From: Bremerella sp. TYQ1
GTDB lineage: Bacteria > Planctomycetota > Planctomycetia > Pirellulales > Pirellulaceae
DNA: 64,000 nucleotides
NCBI RefSeq assembly: GCF_020150455.1
Contig: NZ_CP083740.1
Coordinates: 1,302,001-1,366,000, forward strand
Reading direction: 5' to 3'
In this document: piece by piece, positions 48,942 to 59,769 of the stretch
How positions within the stretch are numbered: position 1 is the stretch's first letter
Layout of the letters: each line of letters starts with the position of its first letter
Made by a program: the position numbers and the translations under genes
Notes under the pieces: generated by a model
Database searches by the model: none
Seen by the model: only the letters and a program-made list of their open reading frames with translations
What the model was told of the DNA's origin: nothing

Positions 48942-50276
48942 ATGAAGCTGATGTCCCAATCTAAAAAGCCTTGGATTTCCCGACGCACGTTTCTGCGTGG
49001 TACCGGCGTCGCGATGGCGTTGCCGTACTTGGAAGCGATGATGCCTTCCAGCGTGCTCGCGGCACCGTCGCCTGATGCCCCTGCGCGGATGGGGATGTTC
49101 TACTTCGGTACCGGGATGAACATGCGTCAGTTTTGGCCAGACCAAACAGGCCTTGACTACCAGGCGTCGCGCATCTTGAAACCGCTGGATAAACACCGTG
49201 GACGCTTCACCGCGATCAATGGAACGTATCTCTCCGACGGGGGTGGTCACGACGGTGCCTATCCGTTCAGCACGTCGATCGCCAAAGGAGAACGACAACA
49301 GCAAAGCCCTGATCAAATCGCCGCGAACACGATAAGTTCGGACACGCGTTTCTCGTCGCTTCAGCTTTCGGTCGATCGTGGAACCAACTACGGTAGTCAG
49401 GCCCTCGCGACAATTTCCTGGAACGAACAAGGGGTCCCCCTAGCCGCCGAGAACGACCCGAAAGTGCTTTTCGATCGGCTATTCCGCCCTGACACGGCAG
49501 AGCAAAAAGCGGACGAAAAGAACGAATTTCGCCGTCGACGATCGATTCTGGATCTCGTTCGAGACGACGCCAAGCAGCTTTCCAACAAGCTCGGTCAGGC
49601 CGACCGCCAACAATTGGAGCAGTACTATACTTCGGTTCGTGAACTTGAGAAGTCACTCGCACGACGCGTCGAATGGGCCGACACCCCCAAGCCGGCCATC
49701 GAGACAGACGATCTGCACGGCACCTACGAAAAGAAGATGGCCGGCCCGGAAGGGAACGGCGACTACTTGTACGACGACTACGCCAAACTGATGTACGACT
49801 TGATTGCATTGGCTTTTCAAACCGATTCGACCAGGGTCATTTCGTACGTCGTCCGCAAAGAACTGGCTGGAGGCGTTTATCCTGAGTTCAATGTTTCCAA
49901 GGGATACCACGCCCTGTCGCACCATGGAAACGACCCGCAAAGCCTGGAAGAGCTCGCACGCGTCGATACGATTTATATGGACCACTGGTCCTACTTCCTC
50001 GATCGACTGCAATCGACTCCCGAAGGAGACGGTACGCTGTTAGATCGGACGATTCTTGGGCTTTCCAGTGGCATGGGCTTCGAGCATAGTAAAGACAACC
50101 TGCCCACGATCGTCAGCGGCGGACTTGGCCTGGGCGTTAAGCATCATGGGCATTTAAAGCTGGAAAGCAGCGTTCCGCTCGCTTCGATTTGGCAAACGAT
50201 GCTCGACCGTGTTGGTGTTCCAGTGGAAGGAACGTTCCAAGATAGCGATGGCATTTTGCAGCCAATGGTGGGTTAA
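48942..50276 (+). CDS. DUF1552 Tat-exported protein, second copy
   Basis: A 444-residue DUF1552 protein with the twin-arginine signal WISRRTFLRGTGVAMALPYL at about residue 11. Landmarks: ARMGMFYFGTGMNMRQFWPD, FTAINGTYLSDGGGHDGAYP, RVISYVVRKELAGGVYPEFN, YHALSHHGNDPQSLEELAR and LLDRTILGLSSGMGFEHSKD. It starts 17 bases after the DUF1592 gene, and its stop TAA directly abuts the ATG of the SUMF1-like gene. It differs from the copy at 29294-30637 in many places, so the two are old paralogues. Confidence 0.9.
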   Translation: MKLMSQSKKPWISRRTFLRGTGVAMALPYLEAMMPSSVLAAPSPDAPARMGMFYFGTGMNMRQFWPDQTGLDYQASRILKPLDKHRGRFTAINGTYLSDGGGHDGAYPFSTSIAKGERQQQSPDQIAANTISSDTRFSSLQLSVDRGTNYGSQALATISWNEQGVPLAAENDPKVLFDRLFRPDTAEQKADEKNEFRRRRSILDLVRDDAKQLSNKLGQADRQQLEQYYTSVRELEKSLARRVEWADTPKPAIETDDLHGTYEKKMAGPEGNGDYLYDDYAKLMYDLIALAFQTDSTRVISYVVRKELAGGVYPEFNVSKGYHALSHHGNDPQSLEELARVDTIYMDHWSYFLDRLQSTPEGDGTLLDRTILGLSSGMGFEHSKDNLPTIVSGGLGLGVKHHGHLKLESSVPLASIWQTMLDRVGVPVEGTFQDSDGILQPMVG

Positions 50277-51323
<1,047 letters not shown>

Positions 51324-51612
51324 TCTTCGATCAACGGCTCTCTTTTCTGCCTATTTCGCGCACATCTTCTTCGTTTTGTGCGTCGCGCCATCGTCCCAAA
51401 TGAACGGTATATCTAGTAGCAGACGCCTGCTATGCCGCATATAAGCCCGGCTACCACATTGCTGTACTCGCTGCAATAACCGCGACAAGATTTTATTTAC
51501 ACAAAATACCTTTAGTTTTTGTTGACGCGAGTACACAAAATCTTGAAACTACTCATCACCATCACTTGATGGCTATTCGATACCCCCCATCAACAGCTCA
51601 GGCGGATTCCTA

Positions 51613-54600
51613 ATGGACTTGCTCAAGAATCTCAAGAAACGACTGCGCGCTCGCAACCAAAAAGCCACCTCGATGATCTCCCGTCGCGGGAAATCTTCGG
51701 CTCGCTCTTCATATCGCCCCAGTAACGAACAACTCGAAAGCCGCCAAATGCTGACGGCTGTCAGCGGCTTTGTCTTTGATGACGTCAATTTGAACGGTGT
51801 CTTTGACAGCGGCGAAAATGGCATCGAAAGCGTCACCGTTTATTTGGACACCAACAACAACCAAAACTATGACTTTGGCGAAACGGTCACGGTCACTGAC
51901 TCTAACGGAGCGTATCAATTCGACGAACTGGGAGCGGGAAACATCACCGTTCGACAATTGGTCCCCAAGGGTTATTCGCAAACTTCGCCAAGCACGACAG
52001 AGTCGCGTTTGTTTGCAACGACCTATTTTGGCACCCCACGGGTTGATGAACTTGACCCTAGCACCGGCGACGTCCTCAACTCGTTTCCACTTCCCACAAC
52101 GTCGGCCAACTACGCCTTCCAAGGCCTGGCGTTCGATGGAAGCTCTTTGTTCTTCTACGAAAACAACGGCAAGACACTCTTCGAGCTAGATCCCGATACC
52201 GGATCGGTAATCAATTCGACGAACCTCGCATCGCAGTTTGCCAATCGGAATATCGGTGGACTTGCGGCATCCGGTGGAAACGTCTACTTCCTGGATTCGA
52301 CCACAACGACAACAGCGCCAAGCATCGTGGTGTTCGATGCGGCAACTCAGCAGCAAACGGCGGCCTACTCCTACAGCGGTTTGCCGGTGGAACGCGGCCT
52401 GGCTGTCTACGCCAACGAAAACCTACTGGTCCTGACGACCTCGCAAAATCAGTTTGTGTTCATTGATGCCTCGACAGGCCAAGTCGTTGAAACCACGCCA
52501 TTTACGCCTTCCGAGAACACAAACCCCGTTAGTGGATTGGCGGTCGTCGATGGCGAGATTCATATGACCGTCGGTACGCGAACGACCGATGTTTTTGCCA
52601 GGGATGGTAGCTTCATCCGTAGCTACCTAGGTCCCGTTGAATCTGGGGCGATGGCAGGCGGTACGGCATCGGACGGCGGCTATCACCTTTTCATTGACGG
52701 AATCAACGATGTCGATGGTTTGAACTTCGGCAACCGATCGGACGGAGCGGCGATTCAAGGAGTCAAGTTCAAAGACTGGAACGGTAACGGCGTGCAAGAT
52801 GCTGGAGAAGATGGCCTTGCCGGCGTGACGATTTATCTCGACCAGAACCAAAACGGGCAACTCGACGCAGGGGAAGTTTCCACGGTCACCAGTTTTGACG
52901 GTTCGTACGCGTTCACCGGTCTTGAAGCAGGGGCTTACACGGTTCGCGAGGTTCCTGTCGCCGGGTACCAATCTACCACGCAAGGAAACGATCCCGGGAC
53001 ATTCTACGGCGCGTCCTACATCATCAACGGTGGCGGCCAGATGACGTACACCGAAGTCGATGGTTTGACCGGAGAAGTCAATCGCATCGGCTCGCCGCTA
53101 ACGGCCCGACTGCATGGCTTGGTCCGCACAACCAGTGGTGAAGTCTTTGGCCTAAATGGGTGGAACCCGGATCGCATCTACCAAGTTGATCCCTCGAACG
53201 GCCAACTGACGCTTATCGGCAACACGGGTGTCGAAATGGTCTTTGGTTTGGCGTACGACGCTGAAACCGATACTCTTTACGGCCTTGGCCAGCTGAATGC
53301 CGGTGATCCCAACAAGTACCTATTGGAAATCGATCGTACGACCGGCGCGGTAACCCCTATCGGACCTGGTCGCGCTGGCCTGAACGCCGTTGCTGCTTTG
53401 ACGTTTAACCCGATCACACGTCAGGTAATTGCCCTGGACAACAGCGACACCGAGTTCGTCGCATTCGATTTGGATGGCAACGCGACGCAAATTTCAGATG
53501 TATCTGGATTTGGTACTTGGGGACTAACGTATACATCCCACGGATATATCTTTAGTGGTATTGGATCTACATCGGACCCTAATGATATTGATGCTCGGGA
53601 CGCGTTCTACCGCGTCGATCCGTTGACCGGACAATACACGCTCGCTCTTGAGCTTTCCGATGGTGGTTCGTACGAATCGCTTTATTGGGACAACGACCCA
53701 AGCCAGTACCGTTTTCAGTTGAGCACAAACCAACATGTTGCCAATGTTGACTTCGCCAATCAACCAGAAAAGTCGGAAATCAGCGGGATTAAGTTCGTTG
53801 ATCTTGATGGCGACGGTGTTCGCGATGAAGATGAAGCTCCGCAAGCAGGCGTTACGATTTACCTTGACGCGAACAATAACGGCGAACTAGATGCAGGCGA
53901 AGTCTCGACCGTAACTGCCGAGGATGGATCTTATGCGTTTTCTGGTTTGGATGCAGGCATTTACACCGTTCGCGAAGTATTGCCAACCGGTTATCGATCG
54001 ACGACGCAAGGAAATGATCCTGGCACCTTCTTCGGAGCGTCCTACGTCATCGATTCCGGCGGGCAAATGACGTTCACCGAGGTCGACGCTTTGACCGGTG
54101 AAGTGACTCGAATTGGCTCGCCACTGACAGCTCGGCTACATGGCTTGATCCGCACAAATTCAGGCGAATATTACGGCCTGAATGGTTTCAATCCGGATGC
54201 GATCTATCAGCTTGATCCAACCGACGGCACGCTGACGTTGGTCGGCTACACCGGAATGGATATGGTTTGGGGACTGACCTACGATGCCGCTACCGATACG
54301 ATCTACGGTCTCGGCCAGATTAATGGCGATACGGTCAACGATTACCTGCTGGAGATCGATCGAACCAACGGCACGGCAACGCCGATTGGGCCTGGTCGAT
54401 CCAATATGGCAGGTGTAAGCGATCTGACGTTCGATCCCAACACGCGTCAGGTGATCGTCTTCGAGAACAACAACGACCGTTTTTACGCATTCAACCTGGA
54501 TGGAACGTCGAATCTGATTTCTGATCTATCAGACATTCACACTTGGGGTGTCACGTACACAGCGACGGGATACTTCTTTAGTGGTGTCGGCACAACCGCG

Positions 54601-57600
54601 GATCCTGGGGATGTTGATCCGCGCGAGGCGTTGTACGTCATCGATCCTGTCACCGGCGATCGATCGCAAGCTCTTGTTCTTTCGGATGGTGGTTCCTTTG
54701 AAACGCTCGATTGGATGAACGATCCGAGCCAATATCGCTTCGTCGTTGGTGCAGAAGCTGAGAGTTATGCCAACATCGATTTCGCCAATAAACCGTTGGG
54801 AGCAGAAATTCGCGGAACCAAGTTTGAGGACCTCGACGGCGATGGTATCCGCGATACTGATGAGGTCGGACTGGCCGGGGTCACCATCTACCTTGATGCC
54901 AATGGAAATCAGGTGCTCGACGCCGACGAAATTTCGACGGTGACCGACGCCAATGGCGACTATGCGTTTAACGATTTGCCTGGGGGGACCTACTTCGTTC
55001 GTGAAGTTGTCTCGCCTGGATATGTTCAAACGCATCCGAGTACCGAATCGTTTTACTATGCCATTTCTCGCAGTGGAGAACTGAGAAAGATCGACGCTGC
55101 GACCGGTCAAGTCACGGTCATTGGCTCCCATAACGCCGGGCGAAATCTGAATGGCATGATTCGTACGAATGATGGCGAACTGTTTGCGATCTCGGGCGTT
55201 GGAACCGACGATTCATTTTACAGCATCGATCCATTGACCGGTCAGGCCACTCTCATCGGTCAAGCGGGAACAGGCCTCGCCTTTGGCTTGGCATACGACT
55301 CGACGAACGATCAGATCTATGGCATCTCTGGCGGCCTGGTCACGTTTGATCGTACGACTGGGGAAGCAACAAGGATTTCTGCTCCCGGCACATTTGTCCC
55401 CTCCGGCGTTTCTGGCATCGCCTTCGATAACGTCCAGAATCGCGTGCTTGCCTATAGCTTCCACACCGGTGAAATCTGGGCCTACGATATCAGCGACGGA
55501 ACGGCAAGCTTCGTCGTAGATACGGCGGCCAGCATGGGTGTGAATGCCGGTTTTGTCGACGGACAATTCGTCATCAAACGCGACTTCAACGGTAGCAACA
55601 ACCAGATCCTGGCGGTGGATCTTACAACCGGGGGATTGTCTAACTACTTGACCACATCAGAAGGATTCATTGCAGAATCGCTTGAATTCGTGGACGGAGT
55701 CGGTGGACACTACGTGACCGTTGCCAACGGCGAAACTTACGCTGGCTACAACTTTGGCAATCAACCTAACTTTGGCAGCCTAAGCGGTACGAAGTTCGAG
55801 GACCTGAATGGCGATGGCGTCTGGGATACCGGCGAACCGCCGATGGCAGGTGTCACCATTTACATTGATGCCAACGGCAACCGAACGCTGGACGATGGCG
55901 AGCTGTCCACGGTCACTGACGAGAACGGCGAGTATCTCTTCGACGATCTGCCAGCAGGGAATTACATTGTCCGAGAAGTTGTTCCGGAAGGTTATGTTCA
56001 GACGCAGCCGCAGTCGGATGAGTTTTATTACGCCATCAACCGGGGCCCACGTGAGTTGTTGCGGATCGACGCTTCGACTGGCGAAGTAACGACGATCGGC
56101 TCGACGAACCTTACGCGTGGTTTGAACGGAATGGTGGCAACCAACTCTGGCGAACTGTATGCCATTTCCGGCGAACAGGGCTCGAGCGATTTCTATCGCC
56201 TCGATCCGCTGACCGGCAATGCGACCTACATCGGTCCTGCTGGGCTGAGCTTGGCGTATGGACTGACCTACGATGCCGCTACCGATACGATCTATGGTAT
56301 CGGCGGTGGTGGCCTGGTCACATTCGACCGCACGACCGGACTGGCAACTCGTGTTTCCAACGATAGCACTGAGAATCCGCCTGGTATTTCAGGAATTGCT
56401 TTCGATGATGTCGAAAATCGTGTGCTGGCTTACTCCTTTTCCCGCCGGCAGATTTACGCTTTCGACATTGTCACGGGACAAAGTCAGTTTCTGACCAACA
56501 CGCCCGCGATTAGTGTCGTCAACGCGGACTTTGCCAATGGCAAGTTTCTCGTCAAACAAGACTTTGCCGGTCCGAATAACCAGATTTTTTCTGTCGACTT
56601 ACAAACCGGTCAGTTAACACCAGAACTCACGCTTTCGCGCGGTTTCACGGCCGAGTCGCTTGATTTCGTTGAATCGCAAGACGGAAACTTTGTGACAGTT
56701 CTGCCAGACGAAATCACAACAGATGTCAACTTCGGCAACGTACGTGTCGATGCAGCTCCACGGATTCAGAACCTCAGCCTTCCTTCGGAGATTAACGAAG
56801 GAGACATCGTCAGCCTGACCGGCGATGTGGTTGATACCGGCGTACTCAATGCGTTTACGCTGACAGTCGACTGGGGTGATGGTTCACGGCTGCAAACTTA
56901 CAGTTTCGCCGCTGGAACGACTTCGTTCAGCATCGATCATCGCTATGCGGATGACTCTCCGAGCGGAACTTCCAGCGATACGTATACCCCTTCGATCACG
57001 CTTCGAGATGATCTTGGGGCGGAATACACGATTGCTGGCGGGGCCGACGAAGAATTGATCGTTAACGGTGGTTTTGAAACAGGTGACTTCACCGGTTGGA
57101 CCATCCAACAGCCCTCAGGAAGTGGTTGGGTGATCAACGACGGGTCGTTTGTACCGCCGGGGCCTGGCAACGCAACCGATCCTATCGCCGGTAGTTATGA
57201 CGCCGTCGTCACTCAAAGCGGTGGCGGAACGCGTATGATCTCCGAGGCATTCACCGTCCCCGCTGATTTCGTCGCGGCTGAATTGAATTGGCAGGATCGC
57301 ATTCGGAACCATCATTCTTCATTCGTAGACGGTGCCCAAGAGTTCCGCGTTGAGTTGGTGGATTCGTCTGGCAACGTCCTACATGAAATCTTTGCGACGC
57401 AGCCCGGCGATCCAACCCAACAAGTTTCGCCCAACTTGCGTTCCTTCGATCTCACTTCCATCTTACAGCCACTCGCGGGACAACAAGTTGCGATTCGTTT
57501 TGTTGAACAAGATCAATTCTTCTTCTTCAACATCAACTTGGACGAAGTCAGCCTGAAGATCTATCGGGACCTTGAAATTCAAGTGAACAACGTCGCCCCT

Positions 57601-59655
57601 ACGGTGGTGAACTTGAATGCTCCTGTCATCGATGAAAACGGTTTCGCCACGGTTACCGGCACCGTCGAGGATGTCGGATCGCTCGACACGCATTCGGTTC
57701 TCGTCGAATGGGGAGATGGCACTAGTAGCAACGTATCGGTCAACCTGGGAACTCGGACGTTTACTGCCAGTCACCAATACCTTGATGACGACCCAACGGC
57801 TACGGCCAGTGATGTCTACAACATCACAGCGACAGCAACCGATGATGACGGCGGTGTGGCTTCGGCAAGCACGTCGGTAACGGTTATGAATATCGCCCCG
57901 ACGGTTGTTAATTTGAATGCCCCGGTCATCAACGAAAACGGAACCGCCACCATCACGGGCACCGTGGACGACGTTGGCTCCCTGGATACCCACTCGGTCG
58001 TTGTCCAGTGGGGCGATGGTTCCAGCAGTACGGTCGCTGTTGATCCGGTGACGCGTACCTTCTCCGCTGACCATCAGTACCTCGACGATGATCCGACAGC
58101 TACGGCAAGCGATAGCTACGCGATCACCGTAACCGCCACCGACGACGATGGCGGAGTTGGTTCGGCGAGCACAACCGTGACGGTGCTGAACGTCGCACCA
58201 ACGGTCGTTGGCCTAAACGCTCCAGTGATCGACGAAAACGGAATCGCGACGATCACTGGTTCGGTTGAGGATGTGGGTACGCTCGACACTCACACCGTCG
58301 AGATTCAATGGGGTGACGGTTCCAGCAGCACGGTCGCTGTTGATCCAGTAACACGAACGTTTACCGCTGACCATCAGTACCTGGATGACGATCCTACCGC
58401 TACGGCAAGCGATAGTTACGCGATCACCGTAACCGCCACCGACGACGATGGCGGAGTTGGTTCGGCGAGCACAACCGTGACGGTGCTGAACGTCGCACCA
58501 ACGGTCGTTGGGCTGAACGCTCCAGTGATCGACGAAAACGGAATCGCGACGATCACTGGTTCGGTTGAGGATGTGGGCACGCTCGACACTCACACTGTCG
58601 AAATTCAATGGGGTGACGGTTCCAGCAGCACGGTCGCTGTTGATCCGGTGACGCGTTCCTTCTCCGCGGAATACCAATACCTCGACGATGATCCGACAGC
58701 AACTTCGAGCGATATTTACTCGATCACAGTCACTGCCACTGACGATGATGGCGGGTCAGGCACCGCGGACACGTCCGTCACGGTGAATAATGTCGCTCCA
58801 GAAATCACTTCGTTCTCGGCATCCAACTCCGTCGTCGCCGAAAGTTCGGTCGATGGGATTGTTTCCATCAGCGGAAGCTTCACGGATGTAGGAACGCTCG
58901 ACAATCATGAAGTGCTTGTCGACTGGGGCGATGGCAGCGACCCCGAACCAGTCGCCTTCGATCCGATCAATCAGACGTTTGATGCCAGCCATCAGTACAG
59001 CCAAGGTGGTATCTTTACGGTCACCGTTTCCGTTACCGATGACGATGGCGGTGCGGTCAGCCAATCGACGCAAACCGCCGTCGAAGGAATCGGTCTTGTC
59101 GATGGCACGCTGTACATCATCGGCACCGACGGACGCGACTACGTGACGCTCTTTGCAACGTCGAGTAGTTCCCCCGAAAACGAAACGATCAGCGTCTTAG
59201 CGTCGCTAGGCAACTCTGGCTTCGGCTGGCCTCACCTCACCCTCGAAAGTTTCGCACGATCGGAAGTCAAAGGGGTCGTGACACTGCTTCGTGACGGCAA
59301 CGACTACTACAACGGCGAAGCACTTCGCTGGTGGAATGACGTCTCGGTACCGCAGATTGTCTTCGGTGGCGATGGGAACGACTGGATTCTCGGTGGAAGT
59401 GCTGGGGATCTTCTCGTAGGTGGCCTCGGACGCGACAAGCTGTTTGGCAACGACGGAGTTGACATTCTCGTCGGCGGCGCTACCGAAGTTGAGAATGACC
59501 TTGCAGCTCTCGACAGTTTGTACGGCGATTGGGCCGACTTGCCTGCTGTGGTCGCGTTAGGAGAAATCACCGACGACGAAGTTCGTGACTTCCTTCGTGG
59601 TGAAGATGGCGAAGACGAACTGATCACCGGCGACCATGACTGGGCTCGCGACTAA
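51613..59655 (+). CDS. Giant extracellular repeat protein: five SdrD-B-like units, PKD-like repeats, RTX-like end
   Basis: A 2680-residue secreted protein. Residues 1-40 are basic (KNLKKRLRARNQKATSMISR), followed by LESRQMLTA at 41-49 (bases 51733-51759), the planctomycete N-terminal motif of such giants. Five SdrD-B-like domains start at bases 51760, 52753, 53779, 54808 and 55780, each with a core like GVTIYLDANNNGELDAGEVS and each followed by a propeller-like stretch (LTGEVTRIGSPLTARLHGL). From about 56740 PKD-like domains follow, with four 300-base near-repeats at 57592-58791 (core GDGSSSTVAVDPVTRTFSAD) and a more divergent fifth to about 59090. The end shows RTX-like calcium motifs (FGGDGNDWILGGSAGDLLVG, from 59365). 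No LPXTG or membrane anchor is visible. Likely an adhesin or surface-layer/matrix protein; the role is inferred. Confidence 0.88.
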   Translation: MDLLKNLKKRLRARNQKATSMISRRGKSSARSSYRPSNEQLESRQMLTAVSGFVFDDVNLNGVFDSGENGIESVTVYLDTNNNQNYDFGETVTVTDSNGAYQFDELGAGNITVRQLVPKGYSQTSPSTTESRLFATTYFGTPRVDELDPSTGDVLNSFPLPTTSANYAFQGLAFDGSSLFFYENNGKTLFELDPDTGSVINSTNLASQFANRNIGGLAASGGNVYFLDSTTTTTAPSIVVFDAATQQQTAAYSYSGLPVERGLAVYANENLLVLTTSQNQFVFIDASTGQVVETTPFTPSENTNPVSGLAVVDGEIHMTVGTRTTDVFARDGSFIRSYLGPVESGAMAGGTASDGGYHLFIDGINDVDGLNFGNRSDGAAIQGVKFKDWNGNGVQDAGEDGLAGVTIYLDQNQNGQLDAGEVSTVTSFDGSYAFTGLEAGAYTVREVPVAGYQSTTQGNDPGTFYGASYIINGGGQMTYTEVDGLTGEVNRIGSPLTARLHGLVRTTSGEVFGLNGWNPDRIYQVDPSNGQLTLIGNTGVEMVFGLAYDAETDTLYGLGQLNAGDPNKYLLEIDRTTGAVTPIGPGRAGLNAVAALTFNPITRQVIALDNSDTEFVAFDLDGNATQISDVSGFGTWGLTYTSHGYIFSGIGSTSDPNDIDARDAFYRVDPLTGQYTLALELSDGGSYESLYWDNDPSQYRFQLSTNQHVANVDFANQPEKSEISGIKFVDLDGDGVRDEDEAPQAGVTIYLDANNNGELDAGEVSTVTAEDGSYAFSGLDAGIYTVREVLPTGYRSTTQGNDPGTFFGASYVIDSGGQMTFTEVDALTGEVTRIGSPLTARLHGLIRTNSGEYYGLNGFNPDAIYQLDPTDGTLTLVGYTGMDMVWGLTYDAATDTIYGLGQINGDTVNDYLLEIDRTNGTATPIGPGRSNMAGVSDLTFDPNTRQVIVFENNNDRFYAFNLDGTSNLISDLSDIHTWGVTYTATGYFFSGVGTTADPGDVDPREALYVIDPVTGDRSQALVLSDGGSFETLDWMNDPSQYRFVVGAEAESYANIDFANKPLGAEIRGTKFEDLDGDGIRDTDEVGLAGVTIYLDANGNQVLDADEISTVTDANGDYAFNDLPGGTYFVREVVSPGYVQTHPSTESFYYAISRSGELRKIDAATGQVTVIGSHNAGRNLNGMIRTNDGELFAISGVGTDDSFYSIDPLTGQATLIGQAGTGLAFGLAYDSTNDQIYGISGGLVTFDRTTGEATRISAPGTFVPSGVSGIAFDNVQNRVLAYSFHTGEIWAYDISDGTASFVVDTAASMGVNAGFVDGQFVIKRDFNGSNNQILAVDLTTGGLSNYLTTSEGFIAESLEFVDGVGGHYVTVANGETYAGYNFGNQPNFGSLSGTKFEDLNGDGVWDTGEPPMAGVTIYIDANGNRTLDDGELSTVTDENGEYLFDDLPAGNYIVREVVPEGYVQTQPQSDEFYYAINRGPRELLRIDASTGEVTTIGSTNLTRGLNGMVATNSGELYAISGEQGSSDFYRLDPLTGNATYIGPAGLSLAYGLTYDAATDTIYGIGGGGLVTFDRTTGLATRVSNDSTENPPGISGIAFDDVENRVLAYSFSRRQIYAFDIVTGQSQFLTNTPAISVVNADFANGKFLVKQDFAGPNNQIFSVDLQTGQLTPELTLSRGFTAESLDFVESQDGNFVTVLPDEITTDVNFGNVRVDAAPRIQNLSLPSEINEGDIVSLTGDVVDTGVLNAFTLTVDWGDGSRLQTYSFAAGTTSFSIDHRYADDSPSGTSSDTYTPSITLRDDLGAEYTIAGGADEELIVNGGFETGDFTGWTIQQPSGSGWVINDGSFVPPGPGNATDPIAGSYDAVVTQSGGGTRMISEAFTVPADFVAAELNWQDRIRNHHSSFVDGAQEFRVELVDSSGNVLHEIFATQPGDPTQQVSPNLRSFDLTSILQPLAGQQVAIRFVEQDQFFFFNINLDEVSLKIYRDLEIQVNNVAPTVVNLNAPVIDENGFATVTGTVEDVGSLDTHSVLVEWGDGTSSNVSVNLGTRTFTASHQYLDDDPTATASDVYNITATATDDDGGVASASTSVTVMNIAPTVVNLNAPVINENGTATITGTVDDVGSLDTHSVVVQWGDGSSSTVAVDPVTRTFSADHQYLDDDPTATASDSYAITVTATDDDGGVGSASTTVTVLNVAPTVVGLNAPVIDENGIATITGSVEDVGTLDTHTVEIQWGDGSSSTVAVDPVTRTFTADHQYLDDDPTATASDSYAITVTATDDDGGVGSASTTVTVLNVAPTVVGLNAPVIDENGIATITGSVEDVGTLDTHTVEIQWGDGSSSTVAVDPVTRSFSAEYQYLDDDPTATSSDIYSITVTATDDDGGSGTADTSVTVNNVAPEITSFSASNSVVAESSVDGIVSISGSFTDVGTLDNHEVLVDWGDGSDPEPVAFDPINQTFDASHQYSQGGIFTVTVSVTDDDGGAVSQSTQTAVEGIGLVDGTLYIIGTDGRDYVTLFATSSSSPENETISVLASLGNSGFGWPHLTLESFARSEVKGVVTLLRDGNDYYNGEALRWWNDVSVPQIVFGGDGNDWILGGSAGDLLVGGLGRDKLFGNDGVDILVGGATEVENDLAALDSLYGDWADLPAVVALGEITDDEVRDFLRGEDGEDELITGDHDWARD
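51733..51759 (+). other. LESRQMLTA N-terminal motif of the giant protein
   Basis: Residues 41-49 read LESRQMLTA, directly before the first repeat domain. Planctomycete giant secreted proteins often carry LE.R.ML-type motifs at this place, thought to mark export or processing. That the motif is a cleavage or sorting signal here is inference. Confidence 0.55.
57592..58791 (+). repeat. Four tandem 300-base repeats encoding PKD-like domains
   Basis: The period is exactly 300 bases (100 residues): VAPTVV or IAPTVV codons begin at 57592, 57892, 58192 and 58492. Copies three and four are almost identical over most of their length; copy one is the most divergent. Confidence 0.9.
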
Positions 59656-59672
59656 TCGCCGGTTCCCAAAAT

Positions 59673-59709
59673 AAAGGCCTGGTTCCGAATCGATCGGGGC
59701 CAGGCCTTT
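59673..59709. terminator. Rho-independent terminator after the giant gene
   Basis: AAAGGCCTGG (59673-59682) and CCAGGCCTTT (59700-59709) form a perfect 10-base-pair stem around a 17-base loop, 17 bases after the stop of the giant gene. A/T-rich tails on both sides (CTGTTTCTTG downstream) suit termination, and it lies between convergent genes, so it may work in both directions. Confidence 0.7.
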
Positions 59710-59769
59710 CCTGTTTCTTGCTCAAGGTTTGTCGACGCCTCTGTTATGACACGTCAACATTCAAAACCA

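Noticed and set aside
51500..51560. TTGACG upstream of the giant gene considered as a -35 box
   Set aside because: No acceptable -10 hexamer lies 16-18 bases downstream (GAAACT at 17).
57592..58791. Regular repeats considered as a CRISPR array
   Set aside because: The period is 300 bases, in frame within one gene, without spacers; it encodes PKD-like domains.
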